Shown here: positions 34,831-48,509 of the stretch, piece by piece
Position numbering within the stretch: position 1 is the stretch's first letter
Layout: each line of letters opens with the position of its first letter
Origin: Magicicada septendecula
Taxonomy: Eukaryota; Arthropoda; Insecta; Hemiptera; Cicadidae
Assembly: GCA_034769895.1 (NCBI GenBank)
Contig: JAWRYS010001480.1
Span: 123,499-187,498, forward strand
Reading direction: 5' to 3'
Length of the DNA: 64,000 bases
Notes under the pieces: generated by a model
Database searches by the model: none
Told to the model about the DNA's origin: nothing
The model's input: only the letters and a program-made list of their open reading frames with translations
Made by a program: the position numbers and the translations under genes

Positions 34831-35104
34831 GCTACCATAGTACTACAACACTTGTCACTGCGTCATACAGTGATTTGGTATAAAATTATTGACTGTAAGA
34901 CGATTCATAGGTGTGAATCATAAAGACAGTGACCTTATCCATTTTGTACAAGCTGATATTTTGGGCTCCATTTCAGTAAATTATAGATTGTTTGGTATAA
35001 TTTTCTTGTAATGGTGTGTAGAATTTATTGATATAATATATTAAACATTTTAAGATAAAATGTCAAATAAAATAAATCAAAGTTTGATCAACTGAACTCC
35101 ACTA
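34831..35104. other. No recognised feature
   Basis: AT-rich sequence on the N-terminal side of the Merlin gene. It may include the element's end. Confidence 0.5.
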
Positions 35105-35345
35105 GGTGACTAATGCGGCGAGAATCCGGCCGCTCGTAATCCCCCTGCGCTTGTGTGTGTGCGGGCTGCGTGTTTGTGAGTGGGCCTCAGCCGTGCTCAG
35201 AGCGCCCGTGCTCTGAGCGCCGATACTGATAAGCCCATGTTCTGTGCGCCGAGCTTATCTATGCATCATTAGACGCGGTAACACCTGGCTGCATATCTCT
35301 GTCCGTCCGTTGTTGTCCAACTCCGTAGCCAACACTAGTGGTCCT
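35105..35345 (+). repeat. GC-rich interspersed repeat, copy 1
   Basis: Contains GTGCTCTGAGCGCCGA, GCGCCGAGCTTATCTATGCA, ATTAGACGCGGTAACACCTG and CAACTCCGTAGCCAACACTA. The reverse complement of 60120-60315 shows the same blocks in the same order, so this is a dispersed repeat. No frame or terminal repeat was identified. It contains an internal duplication of the GCTCTGAGCGCC block. Confidence 0.7.
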
Positions 35346-36338
35346 ACGAAAATTTGTACAAAACTCATTGTATATGGACATTATCACACCACTAGTAAGC
35401 TCTCGCAGCTGCAGAACTCTGTTTTCAACGAAATACTACACATTTATTATTAAGTTAGATATAATATGTTAATATTAGGCAATTTTTTATATTAGAAAAA
35501 TTACAAAACCCCAGCTATTTTATTCGTAACACTACAATTTTAGAGCAGACAATCATAAAATAAATACTATAATTTTGGAAGTTCTGAGTTTGATTTTTAA
35601 ATTTGTAACCATAATACTTGAATAATTTAAGTATAATAATTTAGTCATAGCTTTTCAGTTTATGTATGTTTCCATATATATATTATAACGTTGCAGAAAT
35701 CATATCATATAGGGTATCCATAAGTATTAGAGAAATGATAACAGGTAAAATAATTTAATAAATAATAATAAAAAAATATAAAATGGAGTTAAGAAAGAAG
35801 AAGGAAGAATTGTAAACAAGAATAATAATTAAAAGAATTGACTAGACTGACAAACAAATGACTTTGACCCAACCCCAGAGATTGGCCAGATAAAGACAAT
35901 AAGATGAGAAAGGATTTACAGAAATTAAGAAGACAAATTAATGATAAGAGACACAAATGAGTAAAGAAAGTATATAAATAACCATGAATAAAACAATAAT
36001 GAAGAAAGTACACTAACCATAAAAAATAAGTAAGATAATTATTATTAAATAAAGTATGTTGTTAAGAACCTTATTAAAATAAGAAAGTAAGGCACAAAAT
36101 GTTACAGAATAATTATAAATGTATATCTAAAATATCATTGAAACCAAGAGTGAGAGATAAGTAGGGAGTGATAACAATAAACAGTAAAGTGATGAGAATA
36201 TTAAAATAAATAACTTATAATATTAAGGAAAAAGAATAGTAACCACGTGTAACAAACCAAAACCATAATCAAGTGATGAATTGGCAATTAAGTTAATTGT
36301 ATTAGACTGTAAGAACAGAGTAGTTGTGGATGTAAGGA
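35346..36338. other. No recognised feature
   Basis: AT-rich, purine-biased on the plus strand, without credible frames. Confidence 0.6.
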
Positions 36339-36353
36339 ATAGAAAAACATATA

Positions 36354-37840
36354 CATACATACATCCTCGGCGCTACAGCCCAGTCCGGGCCCTGGCCTCC
36401 AAAAGAAATCATCCCCACTGGTCTCTACTCCCAGCCAATGTCCACCAGTTTGCTGCACCCAGCCTCACTGCCTCCTTACCAACCTGGTCCAGCCATCTTG
36501 TACGCGGTCTTCCCCTCCTTCTCCTTCCCATCGGCAAATAATTCATCACTCTTTTTGGGATTCTATCCTCCGCCATTCTCTGCACATGACCAGCCCAACG
36601 CAATCTGTTAATTTGTATGAGTTGCACGATCGGAAGATCTTTAAACCTTTCGTACAACTCTCGATTATGCAGTCGCCTCCAAATGTTGTTTTCCCTCACA
36701 GGGCCATAGATTCTCCTCAGTACCCTCCTCTCAAAAACGGATAGTCTCTGCTCATCTAGTTTTTTTAACACCCAGCATTCCGAGCCGTACATCGGACTGG
36801 TCTAATCAAGGTCTTGTATAGGGAGGCTTTTGTATCTTTAGTTATTAATTTTGATTTAAAATGTTTCACCAGTCCGTAGTAACACCTATTAGCAGATAAT
36901 ATTCGTCTTTCAATATCTCTAGAGGAGTCATTTCCAGAGTCCACATATGACCCGAGATATGGAAAACCCTGAACCTTTTCAAATTCATAATCGTTAATGC
37001 GCAGGGACAGGGTACGAGTATTGGCACCTACAACCATATATTTGGTTTTGCTTTGGTTTATAACCAAGCCCATAGCCTTAGCGGACAACTCCAGTTCCTG
37101 AAAGGCTTCCTTTAAGCCAGATTCAGACCTACTTATGACGTCAATGTCATCGGCATAGGCCAGAAGCTGTACCTCCTTGTGAAATATGTGTCCGCTAGTT
37201 TGAATTCCTGAATCCCTGATGACCTTTTCTAGAGCTATGTTGAACAACAGACATGCTAAGGCATCTCCTTGTTTCAACCCATTCAATGTTTTTAAGGAGT
37301 TAGATAGATTTGATTGTATTCTGATTTGGCACTTAGAATTGGACATAACTACTCCAACCATACGCACCAACTTAGATGGTATATGCAACTCCTTCATAGC
37401 TCTATATAGCATTTTCCGGTTGATTGAATCATATGCCGACTGGAAATCCACAAAGAGATGGTGAGTGGGCACTCCATATTCCAACGTTTTTTCCAGGATT
37501 TGCCTTAGTGTAAATATTTGGTCTGTTGTTGACCTATTCCTAGTGAATCCACACTGATATTCTTTTACGTTTTCCTCAGCGTAGGGAAGCAGCCTAGAAA
37601 ATATGATGTTGGACAATACCTTATATGCTGTATTAAGTAGAGAGATGCCCCTATAATTTTTACATATAAGCGGATCACCCTTTTTATGTATTAAACACAC
37701 CACCCCATTGTTCCACTCATCAGGCATTACCTCCTCCAGCCATATTCGCTCTATAAGATGGGCAAATTCCTTTATGAAATCTCCTCCTGCGCTCTTTAAT
37801 AGTTCCCCTGGTAAACCATCGGAACCTGCTGCCTTGTTAT
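36354..37840 (-). mobile_element. 5'-truncated LINE (non-LTR retrotransposon) with 15-bp TSD
   Basis: Coding runs on the minus strand from 37840: GSDGLPGELLKSAG, CKNYRGISLLNTAYKVLSNI, FVDFQSAYDSINRKMLY, GLKQGDALACLLFNIALE and LLAYADDIDVI (catalytic YADD). A one-base frameshift near 36780 interrupts the next segment, and MYGSECWVLKK and RLRWAGHVQRM continue in the new frame to 36409. The 3' end has a (TATG)n tail at 36354-36364. ATAGAAAAACATATA flanks both sides (36339-36353 and 37841-37855). The endonuclease and N-terminal RT are missing, so this is a dead-on-arrival insertion with one later frameshift. Confidence 0.9.
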
Positions 37841-37855
37841 ATAGAAAAACATATA

Positions 37856-40096
37856 TTATTACTAAAAGGATCACTAGAATGATTATCTTTATAGAATAGA
37901 TGGTGTCGATACAATACTCACCAAAATTGTTATTTTGTTAATTTAAAGAAAATTAGTTTGTTTGTTTAGTGTTTAAAGGAGTACAAACCAAGAAAGCCTG
38001 ACTTTACAGTAATATGTTTGTATTTTTTATGTAAGTAATGAAAGTATAAAGAGATGAGTAGTAGGATCATTTTAAGTAATGACATACAATACAATAATTA
38101 TAATTAATAAGAAGGAATATGGCTGAACAATATACAGACCATTAAGTTATTTCTATATTATGTTTGGTTAATAGATTTAAGTGTTAAATAGGTGTGTGAG
38201 AAATGGGAGTAGGAATAAAACTAGTAATGACATAAACTTAACAAGCGACAAATTAATAACTATTATATAAATAGAAAGAGAGATATCAGATAAGAAATAA
38301 TTTTGTAAAAGTATAATAACACTATTAGATTGTAAAACAGTTTCAAAGTAATTCAAAAGCCAATAAGCATGAAATAAAAATAAGCAGACCCACTTAATAA
38401 ATAATGTTTAAATAGAGCAAAATAAGAAATTCTAAGATGTTACAGTTTAGGCCTATAAATGACATAGCTGTCTAACTTCAGAAAACCAATTGTAAACAAC
38501 TGAAAATTGTATTTGAATAATAAGACTAAGTAAATTAGGTAATTACCATTAATTAACAATAATAACATGTCAGAATTGTGATAAACAGTATAAATAAGTA
38601 AAATATGTACTAACATAGTATTATCAATTTTGTCCAAAAACATTAATACATGGCCTAGACCAGCCTTGTAAGATGTCAAATTGATCTTTGAAAGAAAATA
38701 GGGACATCTATGTTAATATTTCAAGAATTGGAATTATAACCAAAGAATAATAACCATTATAAAATATTTGTTCATTTTGTACAGAAAACCAGGATTTATA
38801 ACAATGGTTTCAAATGTACTTAACCAATCAGAGTCAAGGAGGTTGCCATAACAACAGAACGTTATTATAATTTTGACCGTTATGTAACGGGAGTTCCATT
38901 ATTAACTATCCAGAGGTACAGACGCTATATTGATCCGGACCTAATAAAGGCAAATAACGAAGAAAATCAAAAAGAAATGAAAGTAAATTGAATACCAGAA
39001 GTCAACCATAGTTCCACCGACTCAAGGAGGAACAATAAACGAAATTTCAACATTAATAATTAAATGAAAAATTGAGTAAAAGAAACAGATGCCAGAAGGA
39101 GACGGCAACCCTATCTTTGAAAATAAATGAATGTACTAACCCAATAGTGAAGACACCTTGATGATCCATAACACTAACAACATGGTTTTGTTAAGTATGA
39201 ATTAAATTATAAATAATTACGAACTAAAACTGATTAACTTTTTTCACAATATATAACTCTCACTCTGAACTTTGAACACCAATTTCTTTCAAGGATTAAC
39301 GAATCATATTTAATAACACTGTATGTAAATGTAAAATAACCTATGTCTGAAACCTGTAAAACTGACACACACTTTTAACCAACAGATTTGAATTTTCATG
39401 TAAACCTTTTTAGTATTTAAGTACCACAATTGTAAGGTGGTGTACTTTATTTGACATCTTGTTTTAAACCTTTTTCGTACTCAAAAGAACTCATTGGCAA
39501 ATTAACTTGTGTAAATAAGTACACACGCCAGCCATTGCGGCGTCATACGACTGAAGCGCTGCCACCTTTGCTATCCGCTGAGTGAAAACTAAATTGTGGC
39601 CGAGGCTAAACTTTATTATAATAACATCTATTGTACGACAATTATAAAAAATTAATGACTTACCGAATCAAATAAATAAGTACGAATCTTTACTAGCTGT
39701 CCTGTGTTTATTTAAATTGTATTATATATGTTATGTTCTTTAGCGGAGAATAGAATTCTTTGCTCAAATTTTATGTTGGCAACATGTCCAAAGACAAGCA
39801 AAATTCGAGTTCCCGCCAGTCAGCGAGGTAATTCGAATTAATCATCACCGTACAGGAGACAATCTAATTTTCTGAAAAACAATTTGGCGCCTTTCGGGAA
39901 TTAAAAATACAAAATAAGGACAGGTAAGGACTTCGGTACCGGTTATTCGTACGTTCACGACGGACGCAGTCTGCGTGAGGTACGTTTAAGAGCGACGACG
40001 ACTTGGTAAGATCTTGAGAATACGACATCTTTTAATTGAAAATAGACACGATAGATAGAACGGGAAGAGGTCACGTATTACAATATATATATATAT
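37856..40096. other. No recognised feature
   Basis: About 2.2 kb of AT-rich sequence. Frames are short. A GC-richer patch at about 39525-39605 has no recognisable coding content. Confidence 0.6.
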
Positions 40097-42902
40097 CAAC
40101 CCTCGAAAATTGCACTCGCCCACTCGCCAGTGGCGAGTGGGTTTTGACTGTGAAAAAAAGGAGAAAAGAGGAGAGAAAGAATGAAAAATGGAAAAAAGAA
40201 GGATGTCTATTAAACCAAAACACGTCATGTTTTTGTTTTAGTAAAGGCGCGTGTTGAAGTCATAGGCCGTCAGTTAGCTGTCACCGTGTGAATTTTATAA
40301 ACAAAACTGCTCTGTTGGATATAAACATCTTAAAACACGTCGAACAAAATAGTGTTGCTGTGAGAGGGGAGCGGAAATTTCACGCCGTTCTGCGCGGGCC
40401 GCCGGCCGCTGGCCTTTGTCACTCCTTCCAAGTTGTACAGACTGCTAATTATTGTTGAGTTGACCGGATGTGTTACGCGTGTGATTTATTGTTTCGTGTA
40501 CTAAGAGTATTCTCAATTTCTAAGATCGTGTTCTGCGTGTATTTTATTTTTCGTGAATTATTTTATTCATAATGAAACAGATTAAACTTAATTATTTCTT
40601 TAAAAAAAGTTCTACTGTCAGTACGACGACGCCTAGTGAGTCTGCGAGTGCGACGTCTACTGCTAGAGATGTAAGTGCCGGGCCTAGTAGGGAAACTGAA
40701 ACGCGAGTTCTAGTGGACTTAGCCCTACTAACGGTTCCTCTGGGAAACGAAAATTTCAAAGAGCTTGGCTGGATATTTTCCCCTGGCTAGCTTACGATTC
40801 CGACCGCGCAAAATGTACTATATGTGCTAAATACCCTCAAAATAGTGATCCAAAATGGGTAGCAGGATTTTCTGGTTCCATGAAAAAGGAAACTTTTGTG
40901 TTTCATGGTAAAAGCCTAGTACATATGGACAATTTAATGCGGTTTGAAGTAGAGTCAGAACCAGGAAAAGCTTCTCTTGCCAAATGTATTAAGAAAATAG
41001 AGTCTTCTATGTTTGAGCATCTAACAACTTTATTCAACATAGCCTATTTTATAGGCATCAATGAAAAACCATTTACCGACTTCCCTAAGCAAGTTGCCCT
41101 TGCAACTAAATTAGGTGTAAATGTGGAGACAAAACAATATGTAAACGATAAAAACTGACAAGTTTTCATTAATTTTATTGCTAAACAGTTACAAGAAGAT
41201 GTGGTTCAAAAATTAAAAAATGCTCAGTGTTTCAGTATTTTGATTGATGGTTCCACGGACCGAAGTGCTGAGGAACATGTGATTGTTTATGCTCGTTATG
41301 TGTGTGAAGGGGAGATAAGAGAAGACCTTTTAGGCCTTGTGCCTCTCGAGAGCGGTAGGGCAGAGTCGTATTTCACTGCTGTTACTGGCTGGGCTCTTGG
41401 ATAACTTAGGGCTTGATTGGAGAAGAGCCGTGGGAACTGACGGGGCGTCGTCTATTATTGGCTCAAATTCAGGTTTCGTACTTCGTTTGAAAGAAGAAGC
41501 TCCGCATTTAATTAGCATTCACTGCGCCGCGCATCGTCTACAATTGGCAATACTTGATGCTGCCAATTCCATCCCTTACCTAGAAAAGCTTGACGAAACT
41601 GTGAAGAACATATACAAATTTTACAAACGATCCTCAAAACGCCTCCATGAGCTTAAAAACACCGCGAAAACTTTAGAAAGTGAGATAGTAAAACTCAGAA
41701 ATATTCACAATATACGGTGGATATGTAGTAAATCTGACGCTTTGAAAGCTTTGCGGCGTGATCTCGTACCTCTGGTCATCCATCTTGAGAATATAACGAA
41801 CCAGAAACTACAACAGGAGAAGCTACGGATGCAGCTAGAGCAAAAGGCTATCTAAAAAACCCTTCCATCATACAAGTTTGTAAAAACATTAAACTTTTTG
41901 ATTGACCTGTATGGGAAACTAGAGCCATTTTGTAAAGTTTTACAGTTGAAACAGTTACTGGTCTCACAGGTACGATCGTCAATGATGGTAAAGGTGGAAA
42001 TGGTTCAGTTCTTGCTTTCATCTGAAGGATCCAGTGTGAAGCAATTCCTTTCTGACACTTCAGACTCAGAGAAACTGAATTGCTCAAAATACAAAGGCGA
42101 CCAAGGAATTGTTCTCACAAACACGTCTCAAGGGGAGGAAGAATACAAATCAATCCGTAATAAGCTGATAGAAACCACAGTTCATTACTTGAAGTCCCGT
42201 CTTGATATACCTGAGACTGTAGTAGGCACCAAGTGCCACGTTCTGGATTTCTTGTGCCTTCATCAAGATGACACCCTAACTGCATATGGCAATGAGGAGA
42301 TTCTTCAATTGGCGCATGTTTTTATTACTGGTGATATAAATGAGGATGTTTTGCTATCGGAATGGCTTCAATTAAAAATGATGGTTAAAGAAGAGCAAAT
42401 AACTTCAAAAGGACTGGGTGAGCTATTAAAAACTCTGTACAAGTTTCCTGAGCGTTTTGGTGAGCTAAAGAAAGTATTTTACGGCGTTGCATGCATGGCA
42501 GTAACAACAGCATCTTGTGAACGGGGATTTAGCTTCGTTAACAGGATAAAAGTGAAAGAGAGACTTTCCCTGGACATCACTTCATTAGGAGATCTAATGC
42601 AGCTGGCAGTAAATGGACCAACCTTAGAAGATTTCAACCCTGGTGTAGCAATAGACAAATGGTATTTCTCGTCGGGACTTCGCCATTTTAGTGGCTACAA
42701 GAGGAAACACTCAGCCTAGTCCAGCTTGATTATTTTTAATCAATTATTTTTCATCTTCAACTCGATAAGGGACTATCAGAATATAAACTGGGCTAATGAA
42801 TAATGTAGCGGTACATGCTAAATATTAAATAATAAAGTTTTATTCCCCCCCCCCCGAAACGGTATCTGGCGAGTGGGAAACGCCAACAATTTTCGAGGGT
42901 TG
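40097..42902 (+). mobile_element. hAT element (ZNF862/KIAA1586-like), both ends present
   Basis: The ends are CAACCCTCGAAAATTG (40097-40112) and its exact reverse complement (42887-42902). The left subterminal region has a 10-bp hairpin, CCCACTCGCC (40119-40128) with GGCGAGTGGG (40132-40141). The GGCGAGTGGG motif recurs at 42868-42877. The element lies in a TA-rich tract, so the 8-bp duplication cannot be fixed. Confidence 0.85.
40572..42719 (+). pseudogene. hAT transposase, ZNF862/KIAA1586-like, with frameshifts and stops
   Basis: Starts MKQIKLNYFFKKSS. A TTF/BED-like finger follows (KFQRAWLDIFPWLAYDSDRA, CTICAKYP). The RNase-H-like core has ILIDGSTDRSAEEHVIVYAR, VGTDGASSIIGSNSGF and HCAAHRLQLAI. 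The C-terminal dimerisation region contains TTASCERGFSFVNRIKVKER and ends GYKRKHSA. Breaks: frameshifts near 40735 and 41390, TGA at 41156-41158 and TAA at 41853-41855. A hAT transposase cuts at the terminal repeats and leaves 8-bp duplications. This copy cannot make a full protein. Confidence 0.88.
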
Positions 42903-43006
42903 TATATATTGTATATACGTTATAATATATATTGTATTATATATTATAATACATACATTTAATATTTATAAATAAATTTACCTCAAGATATACCTTTTTT
43001 CCCTTA

Positions 43007-43052
43007 TTAGGAACATGTTTCGGGTACCATCTTGTACCCATCCTCAGCCTTC
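43007..43052 (-). ncRNA. Candidate hammerhead ribozyme of second Penelope family
   Basis: The minus strand has CTGAGGA (43047-43041), then stem II GGGTAC/GTACCC, then GAA, the palindrome ACATGT (43018-43013) as minimal stem III, and T as the cleavage nucleotide. Stem I is only about 3 bp (AGG/CCT). The layout, including an extra T after the first box, parallels the hammerheads at 5689, 8576 and 29615. Confidence 0.6.
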
Positions 43053-43392
43053 CGGTTTTTGTGTCTGGTCAAGTACATATGTGTTGGTTGACTATTATTA
43101 TTGTGGCTTCCTGTTGGCTTCTGGTACTTCAAATTGGTTTTATTGTGTGTGATTGTGGTGTATGTGTTAGTTTTTTGTGTATTTTCGATGTTGAGTTCTT
43201 TGAATATTGTGTCATGTTTTGTATTGATTGGTATTTGTTCAGGTATTAGTTTGTTTTGTGTTTTATGTTTGTATATTTGTAAATTTTCCCAAATGTTCAT
43301 TATGGTGCCTTTGTGTGGTATATGTTTTATTAGTGTCACATTGGTTATGTCTGGGAATTCATATCCTGTGTTTATTGCATGTGTGGCTAAAT
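43007..43392 (-). pseudogene. Penelope-like C-terminal fragment, divergent family
   Basis: Minus strand: ATHAINTGYEFPDITN, TLIKHIPHKGTIMNIWENLQ and IYKHKTQNKLIPEQIP, matching the region after the GIY-YIG domain in Penelope proteins. It runs into a hammerhead-like motif at its 3' end. The RT and the catalytic GIY-YIG part are absent. Confidence 0.65.
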
Positions 43393-43612
43393 TGTATAAT
43401 CAATTATACAGTAAGAAAAATAGCATAACACTAGACATATAGGCTACAAACTACACTTAGAGCTAACAAGTTTATTACATCCAATCACTTGGAATAATAA
43501 ATACAATAACATAGAAAATAAAATAAGATTTGAAAAAAACAAAAAGACTATTACAATCAACAAAAAATCAACACATTAAAACAACAAAACAAAAATCAAG
43601 AACAAAAAAACG

Positions 43613-43790
43613 AAAATAAACACACATTTTACCCTCGAACCATTAACCTTAGCAATACAGAATTTAACAAAAAAGAAACAGAATATTTAAACAATATGTC
43701 AAAAACTAACCTAACTCAAACAAAAATCTAGAAAATGTAATAGTAGAAACAGAATTTGCCATTAAACTAATAAAAGACAAATATTATTAG
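43613..43790 (+). pseudogene. Penelope-like N-terminal fragment, inverted relative to 43007-43392
   Basis: The plus strand reads RTINLSNTEFNKKETEYLNN and, after a frame change, ENVIVETEFAIKLI. These align with RVINLTEVNFNTEEKEML...TIIECESIIQKL of the intact Penelope ORF at 5821. The opposite orientation to the C-terminal piece indicates an inverted, rearranged insertion. Confidence 0.6.
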
Positions 43791-43995
43791 GTTGTCTGAG
43801 ATGATACAGAGGATTATTTGCTAAAGATGCATGTGCAAAGGCACCATTACATGCATAATAAAAAAAAAAGTTGCAGGCTTCTAAAAAATGTATAAGGTAA
43901 TATTCATCCATTCGCTTTAAACAGCAGTAGACCTGAAATACAGAACTACTTTTAAGACTTCCGTGAAAATAAGTAATTTTATTTCTTATTGTCAG

Positions 43996-45568
<1,573 letters not shown>

Positions 45569-45655
45569 AGTATTACTATAATTTTCTCTCAGTATCATTC
45601 TAAATGTATCACAGTATTAATTCTAGCTCAGTATTATTCTAATTTTCTCTCAGTT
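45569..45655. repeat. Short degenerate tandem repeat
   Basis: Repeats of CTCAGTATTATTCTAATTTT-like units, four to five imperfect copies. Confidence 0.6.
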
Positions 45656-46356
45656 TTCATAAAGATTTTGTTTTGAGATATTCAAAGTGGTGTTCGGTAT
45701 TAGTGGAAGTTCGGGAGTAAGACTTGGAGCGTTAAGCCGAAACAGTGGTATTCGCGACGATGCGCGACTAATGAACTTTGTAAAACTCTAAGTAATACAC
45801 TAATACAATTAGTCCTGTAAGAAGTTGTATGATACAGTAGTAATATGCTTGAACTCTTTATCAACGGAATGAATCGGTATACAACATAAGACTTAATTTG
45901 TGAGACAACATTATTTCGTAGAATAGAGAAAGTGCCGATAATGTTTTATATGCGTCTAATGAACTTGAAATCAATCTAGGCGTTACGGAAGAGTCGAACA
46001 CGTAATTTGAAAGATAACTAAGTGCGTGGAAGTGTCGAACTAATGACAGCGTCGAACTAGCGTTCCGAAACAACGTACGTATGACAATTGGAAGTGCGAG
46101 TTACGAGTGTTTCCAGGACTAGCATCAATCGTCACCCAATGGATCCAAATGGACACATGCAACGGGAGCGAGACACTACGACAACTTGAGTAATGTACCA
46201 TTTATTATAATTCCTAGTTTATTGTAATACCGCCGACTTGTCACTTAGAACTAACTGCCTGAGATATTTCAAAATAGAGTCATTATAAATACGAAACCAT
46301 GGTTAAGAATAAATAATATTATAGAATATTACACATGTATTTTCTCTTATTAGTGT
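45656..46356. other. No recognised feature
   Basis: Non-coding sequence left of the gag-protease LTR element. It could be part of an old LTR, but no second copy is present to support that. Confidence 0.5.
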
Positions 46357-46442
46357 AGGTATATGAGTATTTCAAATATGTATGTGTTTAATATGTTTAC
46401 TGCAGGTATATGAGTATTTCATATGTATAGGTGTTTAAATAT
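46357..46442. repeat. Two-copy tandem repeat at LTR insertion site
   Basis: AGGTATATGAGTATTTCA plus following sequence occurs twice. The LTR element at 46443 inserted in the second copy. Confidence 0.65.
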
Positions 46443-47023
46443 TGCTACGACAGCATAGAACAATCTAGGCGTTTATCGAATGCGCCAGAAAGATCTCGAT
46501 GTAAGCGTGTGGTGTACGTGCTACAGACGCACTTTGCGAGAATTTTCTCGACTACGCCAGGCTCCGCTCGGGCGCTCGGACTGTGTCAAGGCCGCAGCAA
46601 TTACGTAGTTCGCGAGAGATAAGACGCAGTTTGGAAGCTTCTGGTGTGTGAACGTAGCTATAAATACATCGCGTCGCGGCCTTAGTTGTCAGTTCAATGC
46701 GAGATTTTTGACTGTGCGGTTCGAGAGTATTAGTGCGATATATTTACAGAGCGGTTCGAGTTATTACGGTGTACGTTCAAGTAGTTATTAGTGAAGTGTT
46801 GCGTTTTATATTCAGACGGTATAATTGTAATACAGTTGAGTTTTAATATTAGTGGACATTTTATTGCGTATGAACAATTTCATTTGATTTGTTGTAGACA
46901 CTGTGTTGTTAATTACGAACTGTTTTACTATAACAATTAAAGGTGTGATTAGTGACTTAATTGGTGTCTTGTACTTATTTTGTTTCCACTGTACCTACGA
47001 CGATCGAGTAGACCATCGTAACA
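46443..47023 (+). repeat. 5' LTR of the gag-protease element
   Basis: Starts TGCTACGACAGC and ends ATCGTAACA. A TATAAATA box lies at about 46660-46667 in CTATAAATACATC, a plausible promoter. Directly after the LTR is GTGGTGTGAGAACTGGG, a probable primer-binding site whose tRNA I cannot assign. Confidence 0.92.
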
Positions 47024-47108
47024 GTGGTGTGAGAACTGGGATAGAACGGTTAACAGTGGAAACAGTGGACGCTTTGTACGAGTGTGATTCGTAATTAATC
47101 GATAAACA

Positions 47109-48509
47109 ATGGATACCAGTCAGATGATAGAAGCAATGCTACAGCAAAGTCAGAAACAAGAAAAAGAAGAACGAAGACAGGAAAGGGAAGAAGCAGAAAA
47201 ACGACAAGACGAAAAACGTAATCGTGAAAATGAAATACCAGAGGGACGAAAAAAAGAATTTAGCCGTCAAGCAGACGACGTTAAGACGTTCGTACAAGAG
47301 GATACCACTGCAAAATTTGTCCTGTTACAAGGTGAGCTGAAAAAACAAGTTGACAGAATATCTGAAATAGAAAAATCTGTGTCAACTATGAAAACAAGTA
47401 TGTCAAGCTTAGAAGATTCAAAATGTCAGAGAAATCAAAGAACGCTATTAACTGAAGTAGGGTCAGTTTTTGCAAAGGCCCCGTCGTTTAATGGAAGCAC
47501 CCACTGGGCAACTTATTATCGCCAATTTGAAGCTGCCGCTCGCTTAAATAACTGGACGCAAGAAGAGAAAGGCCTCTCACTCGTTCTTGCGTTAAAAGGA
47601 CCTGCCGCAGAGGTAATACATAAAGTGCCATCTAACAGTCAGAACGTCTATGCCGAATTAACTAAAGCTTTGGAATTACGGTACAGTGACCAGCATTTGT
47701 GCGAAGTGTACCGTGAACAACTTAAAGCGAGGCGACAGCGTTCAGAGGAGAGCCTTCAAGAGTTTGAAGCGAATATCGACCGACTGATGAGATTGGCTTA
47801 TCCCGAAGAATCGGAGGACTTCCGGAAGTGGATTTCTCTCATTATGTTTATTGACGGTATCAGAGATCGTCAGTTACAACAAGTGTTAAGAATGGCTCGG
47901 CATGATAATAAATCAGACGCTCTTGTTCATGCTCTCCGTTTTGAAGCTGCCAAGTCGGCGACCTACATTAATCAAAGTATGCCATCACGTTGTAGCCAAA
48001 CGGATCCAATACCACAGTATCGTCATAGTGGACAGTATAAAGAGACGATTCAAAAACAACAGTTTAAGAAGTCAGCAGCACCACAACTATCTTTCGAACC
48101 AAAGGACAAAGACAGAAGACCGAAGTGTTACAACTGTGGGAAACGTGGTCATCTACAGGTAGACTGTTGGGAGAAGAAAATACCGAGAGAAGAGACTGAT
48201 CGCACCAATTGGAGAAGTAAAGGCCGAGAACAGCACACAGTTTCCACGCTACATAAGATCAGTGGAAACTTGATTGTTAATGGATCTGTGGATGGTAAAC
48301 CAACATCATTTACAGTTGACACGGGCGCAACAGTGTCCATTGTGCGCCCTGACTTAGTCTGTAACCGCCATCCTCTAATTAGCTCTTGTACAATACAGAC
48401 TGTGACTGGAAGCCCCGTCAAGGTGCTAGGAAAGGTAGACGTACGTGTACGCCTGGGTCTTCTTGAGTTAGCCACCAAATGCTCGTTGCAGACATTGTCG
48501 ATGAAGTGA
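47109..48509 (+). CDS. gag: Gag-protease polyprotein
   Basis: Starts at ATG 47109. The first 110 residues are a charged coiled coil (QKQEKEERRQEREEAEKRQD). The capsid-like part has PSFNGSTHWATYYRQFEAAA and ALKGPAAEVIHKV, common in metazoan gypsy-like Gag. The zinc knuckle is CYNCGKRGHLQVDC. The aspartic protease has VDTGATVSIVRPDL. A frameshift near 48475 ends this frame within the protease, and the expected continuation MLVADIVDEVILGTDIMNAY lies in the frame at 48479. Gag itself is intact and could form particles that package the element's RNA. Confidence 0.88.
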   Translation: MDTSQMIEAMLQQSQKQEKEERRQEREEAEKRQDEKRNRENEIPEGRKKEFSRQADDVKTFVQEDTTAKFVLLQGELKKQVDRISEIEKSVSTMKTSMSSLEDSKCQRNQRTLLTEVGSVFAKAPSFNGSTHWATYYRQFEAAARLNNWTQEEKGLSLVLALKGPAAEVIHKVPSNSQNVYAELTKALELRYSDQHLCEVYREQLKARRQRSEESLQEFEANIDRLMRLAYPEESEDFRKWISLIMFIDGIRDRQLQQVLRMARHDNKSDALVHALRFEAAKSATYINQSMPSRCSQTDPIPQYRHSGQYKETIQKQQFKKSAAPQLSFEPKDKDRRPKCYNCGKRGHLQVDCWEKKIPREETDRTNWRSKGREQHTVSTLHKISGNLIVNGSVDGKPTSFTVDTGATVSIVRPDLVCNRHPLISSCTIQTVTGSPVKVLGKVDVRVRLGLLELATKCSLQTLSMK

